Below are positions 21,394 to 31,520 of a DNA stretch of 64,000 nt, piece by piece. Within the stretch, counting starts at the first letter, position 1, and each line of letters opens with the position of its first letter. Source of the stretch: Ditylenchus dipsaci. Its lineage: Eukaryota > Nematoda > Chromadorea > Rhabditida > Anguinidae. The stretch covers positions 1 through 64,000 of the forward strand of contig SADC01000268.1 of assembly GCA_004194705.1 (NCBI GenBank). Direction: 5' to 3'. The notes under the pieces are model-generated. The model worked only from the letters and a program-made list of their open reading frames with translations. It searched no databases and had not been told where the DNA came from. The position numbers and the translations under genes are program-made.

Positions 21394-23632
21394 AACTACA
21401 CTGACTTTTGACAGTAAGCGATTTGTGGCATTAGATTTGACTTATATTGGATGCTTCCAAGCCAAATGGCACCTTAAAAATAGCGGTCAAGACAAGGATA
21501 AACTGTACTTTGATGGGGTTGCCAGAAACAGCGGATGTAAGGCTACTATTAAGCTGGTGAATTTATTACAAAATTTAAATAAGGAATCTATTCAAAAATT
21601 CTAGGTTGGACGTGAGCTGATCAAATGCCGACTGCTCTGGCAGCCAGTGTTTACCATCGACGCAACTCTTATGGTTGCAGGAAAATACAGTTATCTTGTA
21701 GAGCACCAAACTGGCAATGTTAGAAACTACCAAAAGACTGTGGAAACCAGCAAAAGTGAGTCAAGCGTGGACAAAAACATTGCAGGTGCTTCAACTACAG
21801 TTGGCTACAAAGGTGTAACTGGAACTCCGCTAGTTTTCCAAAAGAGCCTTGAGATTTCTGGAACGGTTTGTTTTTGCTTTTATTTTCGACAGTGAAATGT
21901 TAAAATATTTTTACAACTGAACATAAGTTTTACATTTAAGCATGTTTTTCTGGGGTGCAAGCCTAAAAATGGATCTTTAATTTTGATTTTTACATCGAAA
22001 ATATTTATTCTTCCTTTCTTCGACCAGAAATCGCTTCAATTTTTGCCTGGCTATGGAGTGGCGCCAGGCTCAAGGTGACGACACCCGTGCAACCATGGAT
22101 ATAAGTAATCAAAAAGCTAAAAATAGCAAAAAGAACAATAAGCTGTGGTATAAACAATTCTAGTGTACACTTTGATCAAGCCCCTGAGGCGCAATTTCGA
22201 GCACCTTTCGGGCTCGTGAATGTGCGTTAAAAATTTCTGACTTTATGTTCCACTTTTTAATGTGGAGTCGATTTATTCAGTGCCTAAAGGCCAAACAGCT
22301 TTTTAAAATCTGATCGATTTTTTAGAATGCTATGTCAATCTGAAAATCCAAAGGCCCGATTTCTGAAATCTGTTTTGCATCTGGTACAGATCTTCTAACG
22401 TTTTTGCTGATTTTGACCTAAAAGTGCTAATTTATTTTTGGTTGAAATACAAAAAATCGGCGCTACTATAGAATACCCCCCCCCCCCCCCCTCGAAAAAT
22501 CCCACCTTTTAAAATTGCTGTAACTACGCTTGCAAACAACAAGTTTAGGCTTAGCCCTTAGGCTTGGGGGTAGGCCAGCTTACGGAAGTTGTGACTAATG
22601 AAGAGTTTGCGCACATTTTCGGGGTCTGGGACATATATTTGGGTACTTTTTACTTAAGTTTTAAAGGTCGGATTTTTGGGGGAGGGGGGGGTATTCTATA
22701 GTAGGGTCAAAAAATCTAATAATCAGCACTTTTTAGCGATCGTATACAATTTTTACTTGGGACCTCTGACTTAGTCCATAAAAACAGTTTTTGCGAAATC
22801 AATTTTCTTCTCAAAAATGTGAATTTAAAATTAAGTAGAAATGCCGTTAAAAACAAATGTAAACAGTGATACAAAATAAAAAAAAAACTTTGAGCATCTA
22901 TTTGTAAAAGGTGTTCTTAAGCCAACTTTTTACCCATTTTATATTGCAGATTATAGGCAGAATGGGCTGGTGAGTGGGCAAAGCTCCAAGAAAACCGTCA
23001 CACCAGCAGTTTGATTGAGTCCTGGTCTACTGCTTCAATGTCTACTTACACTTCAGAACTAGTTGTAAACGGTGGGGCAGTGCATCATATCGTGCAGTTG
23101 GTTGTGGATTGCTCAGTTGTCACCTGGAAATCGGTAAAATGTTTAATTTGTTTGTCAAATATCTCAAAAATGCAACTTAGGAGATATACCGCGTATTTTC
23201 AAACAACGACCCATTGAATAAAACCTTTGACGAGGAAAATAGTTCTGAGGCTATGTTTAATCCACAATATTTGTCTGAAGAACTGGACGAATCTGACACT
23301 TCTGGGCTGCTGCAATACCAACTGGTATACTGCTATGTGTGTATTTACCAGGTATTTAATCATTATTTACATTTTACATTAATAATTGCTCTAAAATTCT
23401 GATACAGTTTTTATGTGTTTAGAAAAATTCAAATTTTACTCTTTTTTTCATTTTATTTACAGCAATAATTACGAGAAAAAACTTAAAAGTTCTTTAGATT
23501 TATTGTAAAAAATTTTGTTTTCAGCGTTATGTGTCTGCTTTAAATGAACCACAGTATGAAAAGCACAGTCCTGCTAGAAAATTATTTACAAAGCATATTT
23601 TGCGTCATTTTGTTGGAATAAAGCATCTTTAA
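21394..23632 (+). CDS. 3' exons of the large gene; beta-rich secreted-type protein
   Basis: Five exons splice in matching phase with no internal stop: 21,394-21,556, 21,605-21,865, 22,957-23,133, 23,181-23,351 and 23,525-23,632 (TAA). All have GT-AG borders, and introns are as short as 47-48 nt. They give about 290 residues joined to the exon ending at 18,024. Exon 2 has a Ser/Thr-alternating stretch (TVETSKSESSVDKN) and a smoother strand (GTPLVFQKSLEISG). Exon 3 has another Ser/Thr run (STASMSTYTSEL), then NGGAVHHIVQLVVDC. Alternating Ser/Thr strands followed by such a turn resemble the pore-module region of aerolysin-type proteins. That is a pattern impression only, and the family is unproven. 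The C-terminal exons are acidic, then basic. Confidence 0.65.
22459..22708. mobile_element. C-tract MITE in the large gene's intron
   Basis: GGCGCTACTATAGAATACC followed by a C tract on the left is complementary to GGTATTCTATAGTAGGGTC on the right. The whole element is the reverse complement of 48,866-49,107, down to interior phrases such as GAGTTTGCGCACATTTTC. Confidence 0.75.
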
Positions 23633-24284
23633 AATTTTGGGTTAATTTAGAGATTTTTCAAAGGGCATGCTCGCCGCCAATGAAAGTATTTCGAAAGGCG
23701 GGTACCAGGTCAATTCAAAATTTGCACTATATCGAGGTTCGCACTAAATCGGGGTTCCACTTTCGATACTTTCAAAGACTTTTGACCAAGTCCATCGAAC
23801 TCGAGGTCGCACTAAATCGGGATTGACTGTACCAGAGAGAGAGAGAGGTAAGTTTTCTCAGGCGGAGGTGCACTGGTGATGGTACCTAGGTGAAGTACCT
23901 ATGTGGGTACCAAGTGGTCGTCCACTTGGATCAAAATTTTTTTTAACTTTTTTCATGTTCCGAAACCTGTTTTTTGGATTTATTCGGGCATGCTGAAGAT
24001 GGTTTGACGGTGGTAAAATGCCGTGTTCTCAAGTATTTTTTGAGTGTTGTGAAATAATTGATTTTGGTGAAATCAATTATTCACCAAAACTCAAAATATG
24101 CTCGAGAACACGGTATTTTACCACTGTCAAACCATCTTCAGCATAGCCGAATTAGTCCAGAAACAGGTTTGGAACATGAAAAATGTAAAAATTTCTATGA
24201 TATAAGTGGACGATCGGCTGGTTTCGCTGGTTGAGACTAAAAAATTTGAATTCCCGCAAAATGTTGGCTAAAATAAGCATTTTG

Positions 24285-24435
24285 GTCGATTTGAGGGCGT
24301 AAAAAGAAATTTGAGGGCGTAATGAGTAATTTGAGGGCGTAAATGAGTAATTTGAGGGCGTAAATAAGCATTTTGATCAATTTCAAATTGAGGGCGTAAA
24401 TAATTAATTTGAGGGCGTAAATGAGCATTTTGAGG
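24285..24435. repeat. TTTGAGGGCGTAAATGAG tandem array
   Basis: About seven copies of a 19-22 bp unit, TTTGAGGGCGTAAATGAG with variants, in direct orientation. Confidence 0.7.
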
Positions 24436-24511
24436 CGCAAATCACCTATAGCCCAGCGAAATTCAATCGAGAATTATTTGAAGAAATTTTGGAAAAGTCG
24501 AGAAAAAATCA

Positions 24512-24588
24512 TGCCTCAGTGGGAATCGAACCAACGACCAACTTTCGCAGTTCGCCGCCGCTTCCCACTAGGCCACAATGCTATTAGG
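24512..24588 (-). tRNA. tRNA-like sequence inside T2 (probably not functional)
   Basis: Read on the minus strand it has an A box (TGGCCTAGTGG), the same CTGCGAA loop, and a B box (GGTTCGATTCC). The T stem has one mismatch. It is the partner of the module in T1 and T3. Confidence 0.5.
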
Positions 24589-24774
24589 AAGTGTTTTTGA
24601 GTACTTATTCCCCGCAGGGACTCAGCTAAAATTTATTTTAAAATAATTCTCGTTGAACTGACCTGGTACCCGGCTTTCGAAATATTCCCATCGGCAGCGA
24701 GCATGCCCCTTCAAGTACCATATAAGCTGCATTACGTTGAAGACCTGTATCTTAAGCTAGATTGAAGGACCATA

Positions 24775-24949
24775 CTTGTTGATGCAAATGAAAATTTGGC
24801 AAATTCAAATGCGCGCGGGACACTTCTCTTTCCTCTCTCACTGTGCTTTTTGAGTCATTGGAAATTAACTCCAAAGAGTAAAGTGCGAGACGAAAGAGAA
24901 GTGTCCCGCGCGCATTTGAATTTGTCAAATTCTCATTTGCATCAACAAG
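24775..24949. mobile_element. 175-bp MITE, TA flanks
   Basis: CTTGTTGATGCAAATGA and TCATTTGCATCAACAAG are perfect complements flanked by TA. The stem continues through CAAATGCGCGCGGGACACTT. Confidence 0.8.
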
Positions 24950-25011
24950 TATTTTCCTTTAAAGAGTAAATATTAGCTATAGTAAAATATTTTGTAAATC
25001 TGTTTTCTTAG

Positions 25012-25103
25012 CTCACATGAACTCTACCGGTTCTAACTTCAACTTAATGAGCGAAAATCAAGTTTTTGACTTGGAAGAGACCAACTTAAACCATAAGAAA
25101 CGG
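25012..25103 (+). CDS. Possible small exon
   Basis: An open stretch with an ATG at 25,017 lies between a TTTTCTTAG acceptor and a GGGTAATT donor and encodes about 29 residues (MNSTGSNFNLMSENQV...). No partner exon was found, so this is only a candidate. Confidence 0.25.
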
Positions 25104-25151
25104 GTAATTAGATGCCCTTCAAACAGCCACAAAGATAGAATTTAAAACATA

Positions 25152-25290
25152 CAGTCAAACCTCGATATAACGTACCCCTCGATATAACGTACCCTTGAGA
25201 CCTTTTGGTTGGATTCATTTCAAATTAGAATAAGTTCACCCCGCTATATCGTACCCTCGATATAACGTACCCTTGTAAAATTGGTGTGTT
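25152..25290. mobile_element. Pogo-like left end
   Basis: TA followed by CAGTCAAACCTCGATATAAC, then three further CGATATAACGTACCC repeats. No clear right end is adjacent. The right end at 25,990 may belong to it, with the two elements below nested between. Confidence 0.5.
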
Positions 25291-25495
25291 ATATTTACCA
25301 ATCCAATACAGTTTTTGCTCTTTTTCTGCTTCTCCAACATTTTCTGTAATCATCAAGTTTATTCATTTTTACAAAGGAGCATCAAGAGTGGGTAACGCTG
25401 CTATAGGTATGAGTAATAGACCATTCGATAGCCCAACTCTCGCTGAATCACGTGGTTAATGCCTTTTCGTCTAATCTAGAGAAGAATTCTTCTTA

Positions 25496-25651
25496 CAGTC
25501 AAACCTGGATACAACACCACCCAAGGGAGCGACCATTGGGTTGTGTTGTGTTCATAGGGTTAATTTGACTACATTTTTAGTCAAAGCTGATCAAATCGGT
25601 CTGTTTTTGAGTCATGTTATATCGGGGCGGTGTTGTAACCAGGTTCTACTG
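25496..25651. mobile_element. Pogo-like MITE, 156 bp, TA flanks
   Basis: Starts CAGTCAAACCTGGATACAAC and ends GTTGTAACCAGGTTCTACTG, flanked by TA on both sides. Confidence 0.75.
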
Positions 25652-25864
25652 TAGCAAGGAAATTAAATATTATTATTGTGCATAAGTTGGGAAAATATAG
25701 AGCAATTGAGTGTGTTTTGGTAGTTTAGTTTTGGTTTAACTGACCCCCGGTAAAACTTACCCTATATCTAACCGATGGTATATTCCCTGCAATCAAGTTC
25801 GGTATGTCCCCAGCACTCAAATTTGTTATACCCCAGCACTCAATCAAACAACAGGAGGGACCAA

Positions 25865-25990
25865 ATAAGACAAACCTTGATATAACGTACACCTGTCATC
25901 AATTTGGTTTCTGCCGTCGATATAACGTACCCTCGATATAACGTACCCTTTACCGGCCCCCAGGGCGTATGTTATATCGAGGTTTGACTG
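25865..25990. mobile_element. Pogo-like element, decayed left end
   Basis: Left GACAAACCTTGATATAACGT is a damaged terminus; right ATGTTATATCGAGGTTTGACTG is intact and followed by TA. CGATATAACGTACCC repeats fill the middle. Confidence 0.55.
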
Positions 25991-26495
25991 TACTGTATTT
26001 ATTTAATAGAACGAATTTCGCTCTAGAAATTGTTATTCTATTTTCCAACCTCACATTTTGACGCAAGAACAGGGTTCGTTAAAAAAGATTTTATTCCATT
26101 TTTTCCAGTGCTTATTGCTATTTTGGAGCGAAAAAAAAAAGATTTTGACTGTAAACTTCCAAAATAAAAAAGATTTGAGTCCCGAAAAAAGGACAAATTT
26201 TTTTAAAAAGTATAATTACGAACCCTGCGCAAGAAGTTCATGAAATGCAATTTTGGGTTATGACATCTGAGCCACTCCGGCCCAAGTCAAAATTGATCGA
26301 TTCTTCTAATAGAAAGGCTATTTTTACTACACCTTGTAACATATACCTTCTCACAAAAAAAATATGTTTAAATTGAATTTTTTTTTCAATTTCGGATCCA
26401 TGCCACAATTGAGACAACGTCGACTAAATCTACCGACTCAAGGAAAAAGACCTGTGTGCAAGAGACTTCAAATGCTTCAAGACGTTGCTTTGTAG

Positions 26496-27900
26496 TAGAG
26501 CTCACGACTCCGCTGTGCGATCATTTCGAGTTCAGTCTATTTTTTATTTAACGAAGTTTTTTTATTTCAGCGAACTTTTGTCAACCAGAGATTTTTTTTA
26601 TAACACATCTTTTTAACAACTTTCAACGATCAATAAAATGGCATGATTAAATTTTGTGTTTCACTTTCTTATTTCCAAAACACAGCTTCTCAAAAAAATT
26701 ATCACGAATGGGATTTTCATTTTTGGACTTGCGATTTTTCTGCGATTATTTTTTGCTATGTTTTCTCGTAAGCATCTTGATATAATTTTGACTAAATGTA
26801 ATATTCCAAAATGTAGCTCAATTAAAGTTAGCTGGGGATGTGAAGTTTGGGCGCTACTCGGTTATACCCCCCCCCCCCAAAAAAGTGCTACTCGGGAATA
26901 CCCACCCCCCCCCAATCTAGGAGCTACTCGGTTATACCCCCCCCCCCCAAAAATCAAGATTTTTAGGAGTGGTCAAAACATATTTTTAAGCAATAATTTC
27001 GCCATAAAAGGTCCAGAAAAGCAATTAAAATAGGGTTCAAGGGCTGTATTGGGAGGGGAAGGGACAAAACAGGGGGCCACTTCTATAGTGCCTATAAGTA
27101 CCGAAGAGTATTAATTCTCTTAGTGTTGAAGTCACTTTCAAACCCAGCCACTTGTGGTGCACGTAAAAGTATAACTACTCGAAATGATCGGACGATCAGC
27201 CGGGTGGATCCTGATGGTTGTCGTGTAAATTTGGACGGCTGAGCCTCTGGCTCGTAGCCCCAGGCCTGAGAGGGGGGAAACCCTTTTCGGTCGTAAAATC
27301 AAAGATGTTGAACATAGTTTTGTTGACTGGGGCCTACCGCATGAAAAAACTCTGGTATGCATGCTTTTTCATGCATCCAGAGTCGCTTTCGAGTGATTTG
27401 TGTCTAAGGTATGTGGGTGTGCGCATCTCAACTCCAAGCCCCCAAGCCCCCTGCGCCCCGAAGGGGGCGCAGGGGCTTGAGAGTAGAGATGCGCGCACGC
27501 ACTTACCTTAGACATGATTCGAGAAGTACACTTGATCATAAATGCATATTGAGTCTATTTTTGCCACGGCCCGAGTTGAAAAACATGGTAAAGCAGCTAA
27601 AAAAAAGTGGCCCCTGTATTATTCCCTTCCCCTCCCAATACAGCCCATAATCCCTTTTGAATTGCTTTTCTGGACCTTTTATGGCGAAATTATTGCTTAA
27701 AAATGGGTTTTGACCACTCCTAAAAATCTTGATTTTGGGGGGGGGGGGGTATTACCGAGTAGCGTCGAAGTTTGTTTCACCACACGTTTTCATCATCATC
27801 GTCGAAATTAAGCCGAAACAGGACGTGAAATTTTTTTGATTTATCATTTCTGTTCATGTTTCGGCTAAATTTCGACGATGATGATGAAAACGCGTGTACA
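26496..27900. mobile_element. hAT-type foldback, split by another element
   Basis: TAGAGCTCACGACTCCG and the next 350 bp match the left arm of the complete copy at 43,550-44,348. The match breaks at 26,848, where a C-tract element is inserted. It resumes after 27,768 with the palindromic centre CACGTTTTCATCATCATCG ... CGATGATGATGAAAACG. The right arm is missing. Confidence 0.6.
26848..27768. mobile_element. C-tract foldback carrying the core module
   Basis: Left end GCGCTACTCGGTTATACC plus C tract (stuttered three times) mirrors the right end GGTATTACCGAGTAGCG. The arms continue through CAAGATTTTTAGGAGTGGTC and GGGCTGTATTGGGAGGGG. The loop (27,320-27,560) holds the core: TATGTGGGTGTGCGCATCTC, a CCCTGCGCCCCGAAGGGGGC hairpin, and AGATGCGCGCACGCACTTAC. 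Confidence 0.75.
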
Positions 27901-28437
27901 AATTTGTAGTGATGGTTTTCCGAATATTTTTAAATATTGTCGAAATTGGTCAATGTTAGACCTACTTTCGAATTTCAACAACTCTAAGTTCCACACATTG
28001 ATTACTGTGAACTTTGAGTGTTGGAAAGCCATCTGGCTTATCTTTAGCTGGAAATATGATGGCTTTCGGCCTTGCATACATTATCCGTTATCCGCGACAA
28101 ATATTTTCAAAAATTAGGTGGAAGACAAAATGGCGCAATTTTTAAAAAAAGCTCTTATGTGTGAAAACCCGAATTTCTGACACCAGATTCTTGTCTAGCA
28201 AGAATCGGTCTCTTTGCGTTTAAAAATGCTCTTAATCTCAGAACTTATTCTTATTTTAAACAGAAATTTAAAATAAAAAAAGTCCGAAAAAATTCTCTGG
28301 CAACAGATTTGAATGTTTAGTCTCAAGTAGAGCTCAAAATATCAGTGGGTTATGAGCTTAAAGGGTTTTTTCTAGCATGCAATCACAAATCTGCCCCGCA
28401 GCAAGAACGAATCCGCGGCTAGATGTGAAAAAAAAAT

Positions 28438-28690
28438 CAGTAGCACTGCACCAAGTTTTTTACCGATCAAAGGATGCCGCCTTATTGACCTATACTATGG
28501 GGCACTTTCGAAGATAAGCCCCTAGGTATAGGAAGATGTTAAGCACCGCACCTTTTTCGCCTCATACCTACGGGCAGTACTAATTATGGGTCAAAACAGG
28601 CACTGCGAAATATTTAGTAGTGCCCAATAGGTATTGGGCAAAGAGGCGGAATCCTTTGATCGGTAAAAACTTGGTGCCAGTACCACTAAT
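28438..28690. mobile_element. Palindromic MITE, GTAGCACTG ends
   Basis: AGTAGCACTGCACCAAG ... CCGATCAAAGGAT on the left mirrors ATCCTTTGATCGG ... CTTGGTGCCAGTACCACT on the right. The 28,100-28,437 interval before it and 28,690-28,888 after it show nothing recognisable. Confidence 0.6.
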
Positions 28691-28888
28691 GTCTCAAAGC
28701 TCAGTGAACCTATCGAAAAATGATTTTTTGCAACCGATATTAGACATCCTCTTAAGCTTGGTAGTGAGCTTTAAATTTCAAGAAGTTTTATAAGCAAATC
28801 TTTTATTCTACACAAATTTCAGTGTTTGTTGTTCATAATTTTCATTCTGCATACAAAAAGGTTCTTTAATTATAATTTTGATTTATAC

Positions 28889-29624
28889 TTAATAGCAATA
28901 AAAATTGTAAATGCGTTTATAGTTGTTTTGGACAGCATGGAGGTGTGGTGGCAAAGTAAAAGGTGCCATAGTAGGTAAAGCAGTGGTGGTAGTGGGCAAC
29001 GGAAACACAGGACACCCATTGCGAATGAATATGGGCACTGCATCTATTACTTTCTGAGTGAATGTATAGGAATCATGAGACACTGTCGGAAATCTTTTAA
29101 ATGTCTGAAAAAATATCAACATATAATATCAACTAAGGTGAAGTCTGCATAGATTCGTCGTCCCGAAAATTGGGCTATTTGAGGGCATTGCACTTATGTT
29201 CGAAGGTCCGATTTAGCGATATTCGGGATCAGTAGGTCTAAACCCCTAATTTCTCTGCTAGACAACAAAAAAAAATTGTCAGAGTAGTTGTTGAAAAAGG
29301 TGATGGTTTGGAAGAGTGTGTGTTGAAAGATCTTTGACTGTATTTAGCTGGACGGAAAATTTATTGCAAAAATAAGTTTTGAATGAAAAATTGCGTGAAA
29401 ATTATGAAAAACCTACCGGCAGACTTGAAGTGGCTTATAGTTCATGAAATTCCACTAAATATTTTCAATTAAAAATTAAAGACAAAAAAAAACTTGCATC
29501 AAACTGGCATTCCTTGTCGCCCTTCCTAGCTATAAGAGTATGATCTACACCATTTTCTTCATCGTAGTCTTCTAAGTTCACACATGAGTCAAAAAATATG
29601 CAAGCACAACAATCAAGCTACTTT
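28889..29624 (-). pseudogene. Gene B: paralogue of gene A, start codon lost
   Basis: Same three exons as gene A: 29,494-29,624 (signal-peptide coding, then VDHTLIARKGDKECQF, ending GATGCAA|GTT), 29,417-29,454 (TGG...TGCCG, donor GTAGGT; 6 nt shorter than in gene A), and 28,889-29,104 (TTTCAG acceptor, QKVIDAVP, a TTTTALPTMAPF tail). The ATG of gene A is replaced by AAA here, and one frame change separates the signal peptide from the mature part. Either it is a pseudogene or the read sequence is faulty. The matching last exon in gene A reads KKVIDAVP and TTALPTMPPF. A further exon may lie between 29,105 and 29,416. Confidence 0.55.
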
Positions 29625-29652
29625 TACTGAAAACATATTTGCCGCCATTCCA

Positions 29653-29748
29653 TTGTATCCACCTCCACAGGGTCCTGGCTCAAGCACAACTACCTCGGGA
29701 CCCCTGGAATAGCTTTTGGGGGGGGGGGGTTACAATGGAATAGTGCCC
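29653..29748. mobile_element. 96-bp inverted-repeat element with G tract
   Basis: CCATTCCATTGTATCCACC mirrors GGTTACAATGGAATAGTG with an 11-base G tract inside the right end. It is a small relative of the C-tract elements. Confidence 0.45.
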
Positions 29749-29846
29749 ATTATTTTTATCATCCCTACTGCATTTTTTCAATTTTCATAAATAATGTTTG
29801 AACTTTCTCAGGTGATCTTTGTTGACCGTATAACCTGTAATATAAC

Positions 29847-30015
29847 AGTGCTGTGCCCGAGCGAGATCTCGTCTCGAAAATCTCGCTCGCTCGGTCTAAA
29901 TTGAGATTCAAAATCTCGTCTCGAAATCTCGCTCGAAAATTTTCAAAAGTCTCGATCTCGGTCTCGAAATGTTTTTTGCTTAAAATCTCGTCTCGAAGGC
30001 TAGGGCACAGCACTA
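29847..30015. mobile_element. hAT-type MITE with 8-bp target duplication
   Basis: AGTGCTGTGCCCGAGCGAG and GGGCACAGCACTA form the ends. AATATAAC flanks both sides (29,839-29,846; 30,016-30,023). The interior is repeated TCTCGTCTCGAAA. Confidence 0.75.
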
Positions 30016-30194
30016 AATATAACCCAGCCCCTTGTTCGAGATCGTGTTTTGGCCCACTTTTTGTAGACTATTCTTAGGCAAGTTCCTCCTAAATTTGTGG
30101 CCAATGAGATGAGCTGCAAAACGAAGAATGACTTTCTTAAAAGACCATTGTTTTGTGAAGGTATAACTTAAATCAGATCCAAAATCTTATATTC

Positions 30195-31150
30195 CCTAGT
30201 TCCAAAATACTTATTTCTAGTACCAAAATCAAAATTTTGTCATTTTCGGCCTGTTTTTGCTAGATTTTTTCAGCAGATCATACTTTTCATAGCTATTTAA
30301 TGAGAAAACATTTCCTCTTGATTGTTCTCGATGGTGAGCTAAGTCTTGCGCCTCATCAATTGTGTTCACGTGTGCTGAATGAAAGCCAAACGATTCCACG
30401 ATGATAATCTCTGAGTCACTTGGCCTTCGCAACGCCATTAACGCAGAGCATTTGTATCCCTTTCTTTGTAGTACAGCATTTGTAATAGGCGATGAAATGT
30501 TCTCCAAAATCACAGACTGGCTCCTAGTTAAAAAAATAAGCTAGATAAACAATAAATACGTATCATATACTTGGTCCAGGTGCTTGCGATGCATTCAAGC
30601 CATTCCTCGAAGCGTATTCATTCAAACTGACCGTATAAGCCAGTATTGCACGTCCCGCTTGAACGTTTTCGCCCCTTGTGATAGCGACCGGAATCTTCTC
30701 ACTGAAAAGAGAAATTAAGCAACTATAAATCATCCATAAACTAATGAATTTCACAACTTGTGTAACGTAAAAAAGTAGCTATTTATCCCTGTTGACCCAA
30801 GGTAAAGGCTCTGACATAACTTGCTGTTTTTAGCGTTTTTCAAGGTAAGATATCGCCTATTTTACGTGTATGAGATCGTCAACAGATAGATTCGATTGGA
30901 ACCTCAAAATAACAGTTTTCTATCTGCGGCAGGTAAGGTGTAACGAAGTTGAACAGTTATGGAACGGGAATTAAGCATTTCCGTTATGAAAAACCTATGC
31001 TTTATCAGCAAAATAGCTAAGAAAACATGATATGCTGAAAAATCTATCAGAACAGGCTTAAAATGACTAAAAATCAAATATGGAGCTAGAAATAAATATT
31101 TTTGGTACTAGAAATAAAGTATTTTTCAACAAAAATCGATTTTGGTACTA
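30195..31150. mobile_element. Inverted-repeat unit enclosing two small exons
   Basis: CCAAAATACTTATTTCTAGT to CATAGCTATTTAATGAGAAA on the left mirrors, with mismatches, TAGCTAAGAAAACATGATAT to ACTAGAAATAAAGTATTTTT on the right. The arms are about 110-150 bp. No target duplication was identified. Confidence 0.45.
30229..30705 (-). CDS. Two minus-strand exons of unknown function
   Basis: One exon (about 30,577-30,705) follows a CTCTTTTCAG acceptor and reads GENVQAGRAILAYTVSLN; it ends near CCAA|GTATAT. The other runs 30,229 to about 30,525 after TTTTTAACTAG, reads IIIVESFGFHSAHVNTIDEA and is basic at its end. The phases of the two borders do not match cleanly. I do not recognise a family. They lie between inverted repeats, so they could be cargo or transposon-encoded. 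Confidence 0.3.
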
Positions 31151-31520
31151 AAAAAGTACCGCCCGTTTTGAAAGCAGCGGCATCTCCAAATTTGAATTGG
31201 CGGGGGACACTTTTTTACTTAGAAAATATTCAACAACTATTTTTCAAAATATTTTTTGTTTGCATCTGAAATTTTATCAAAATTTCACACTGCTCGACAT
31301 TGCCAGATCGGACGACTTAGGCTACTTTCACTGCCCCATATATGTTATATATGAGATTTTAATTTAAACTAGGCCAACAAATAAAATTTAAAATTTCATT
31401 GAAAATAAAATTAATTCACATTCAAATGAATTGGTCTCGATGATGAAAGTGTCCCGCCAATTAAATTTAGAAATGTCGCTGCGTTCAAAAACCATGTAGT
31501 ACTTTTTAAGAGTGGTCCTA
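31142..31520. mobile_element. Foldback with GCAGCGGCATCTCC ends
   Basis: TTTGAAAGCAGCGGCATCTC and AATTGGCGGGGGACACTT on the left mirror AAGTGTCCCGCCAATT and GAAATGTCGCTGCGTTCAAA on the right; the outer GTACTAAAAAAGTACC is also partly mirrored. From 31,520 to 33,160 nothing is supported except direct repeats of CAGTCCATACA at about 32,795-32,860 and a possible minus-strand exon at about 32,660-32,842 (reads KELSEEKKC; too little to call). Confidence 0.55.

Larger units (their letters stand above)
23658..24713. mobile_element. tRNA-carrying inverted-repeat element, copy T2
   Basis: Begins AAAGGGCATGCTCGCCGCC and ends GGCAGCGAGCATGCCCCTT. Its left half is interrupted by a pogo-like right end (GGGATTGACTG then TA, about 23,841), a foldback at about 23,925-24,215 (ATGCTGAAGATGGTTTGAC and complement), and a tandem array (24,285-24,435). 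The right half is intact and provides the empty site for the T1 insertion. It starts 25 bp after the stop codon of the large gene. Confidence 0.65.

Noticed and set aside
24285..24435. CRISPR array
   Set aside because: Repeats are directly adjacent with no unique spacers, and the context is eukaryotic transposon DNA. The same holds for the arrays at 33,165, 40,396, 42,340 and 63,060.
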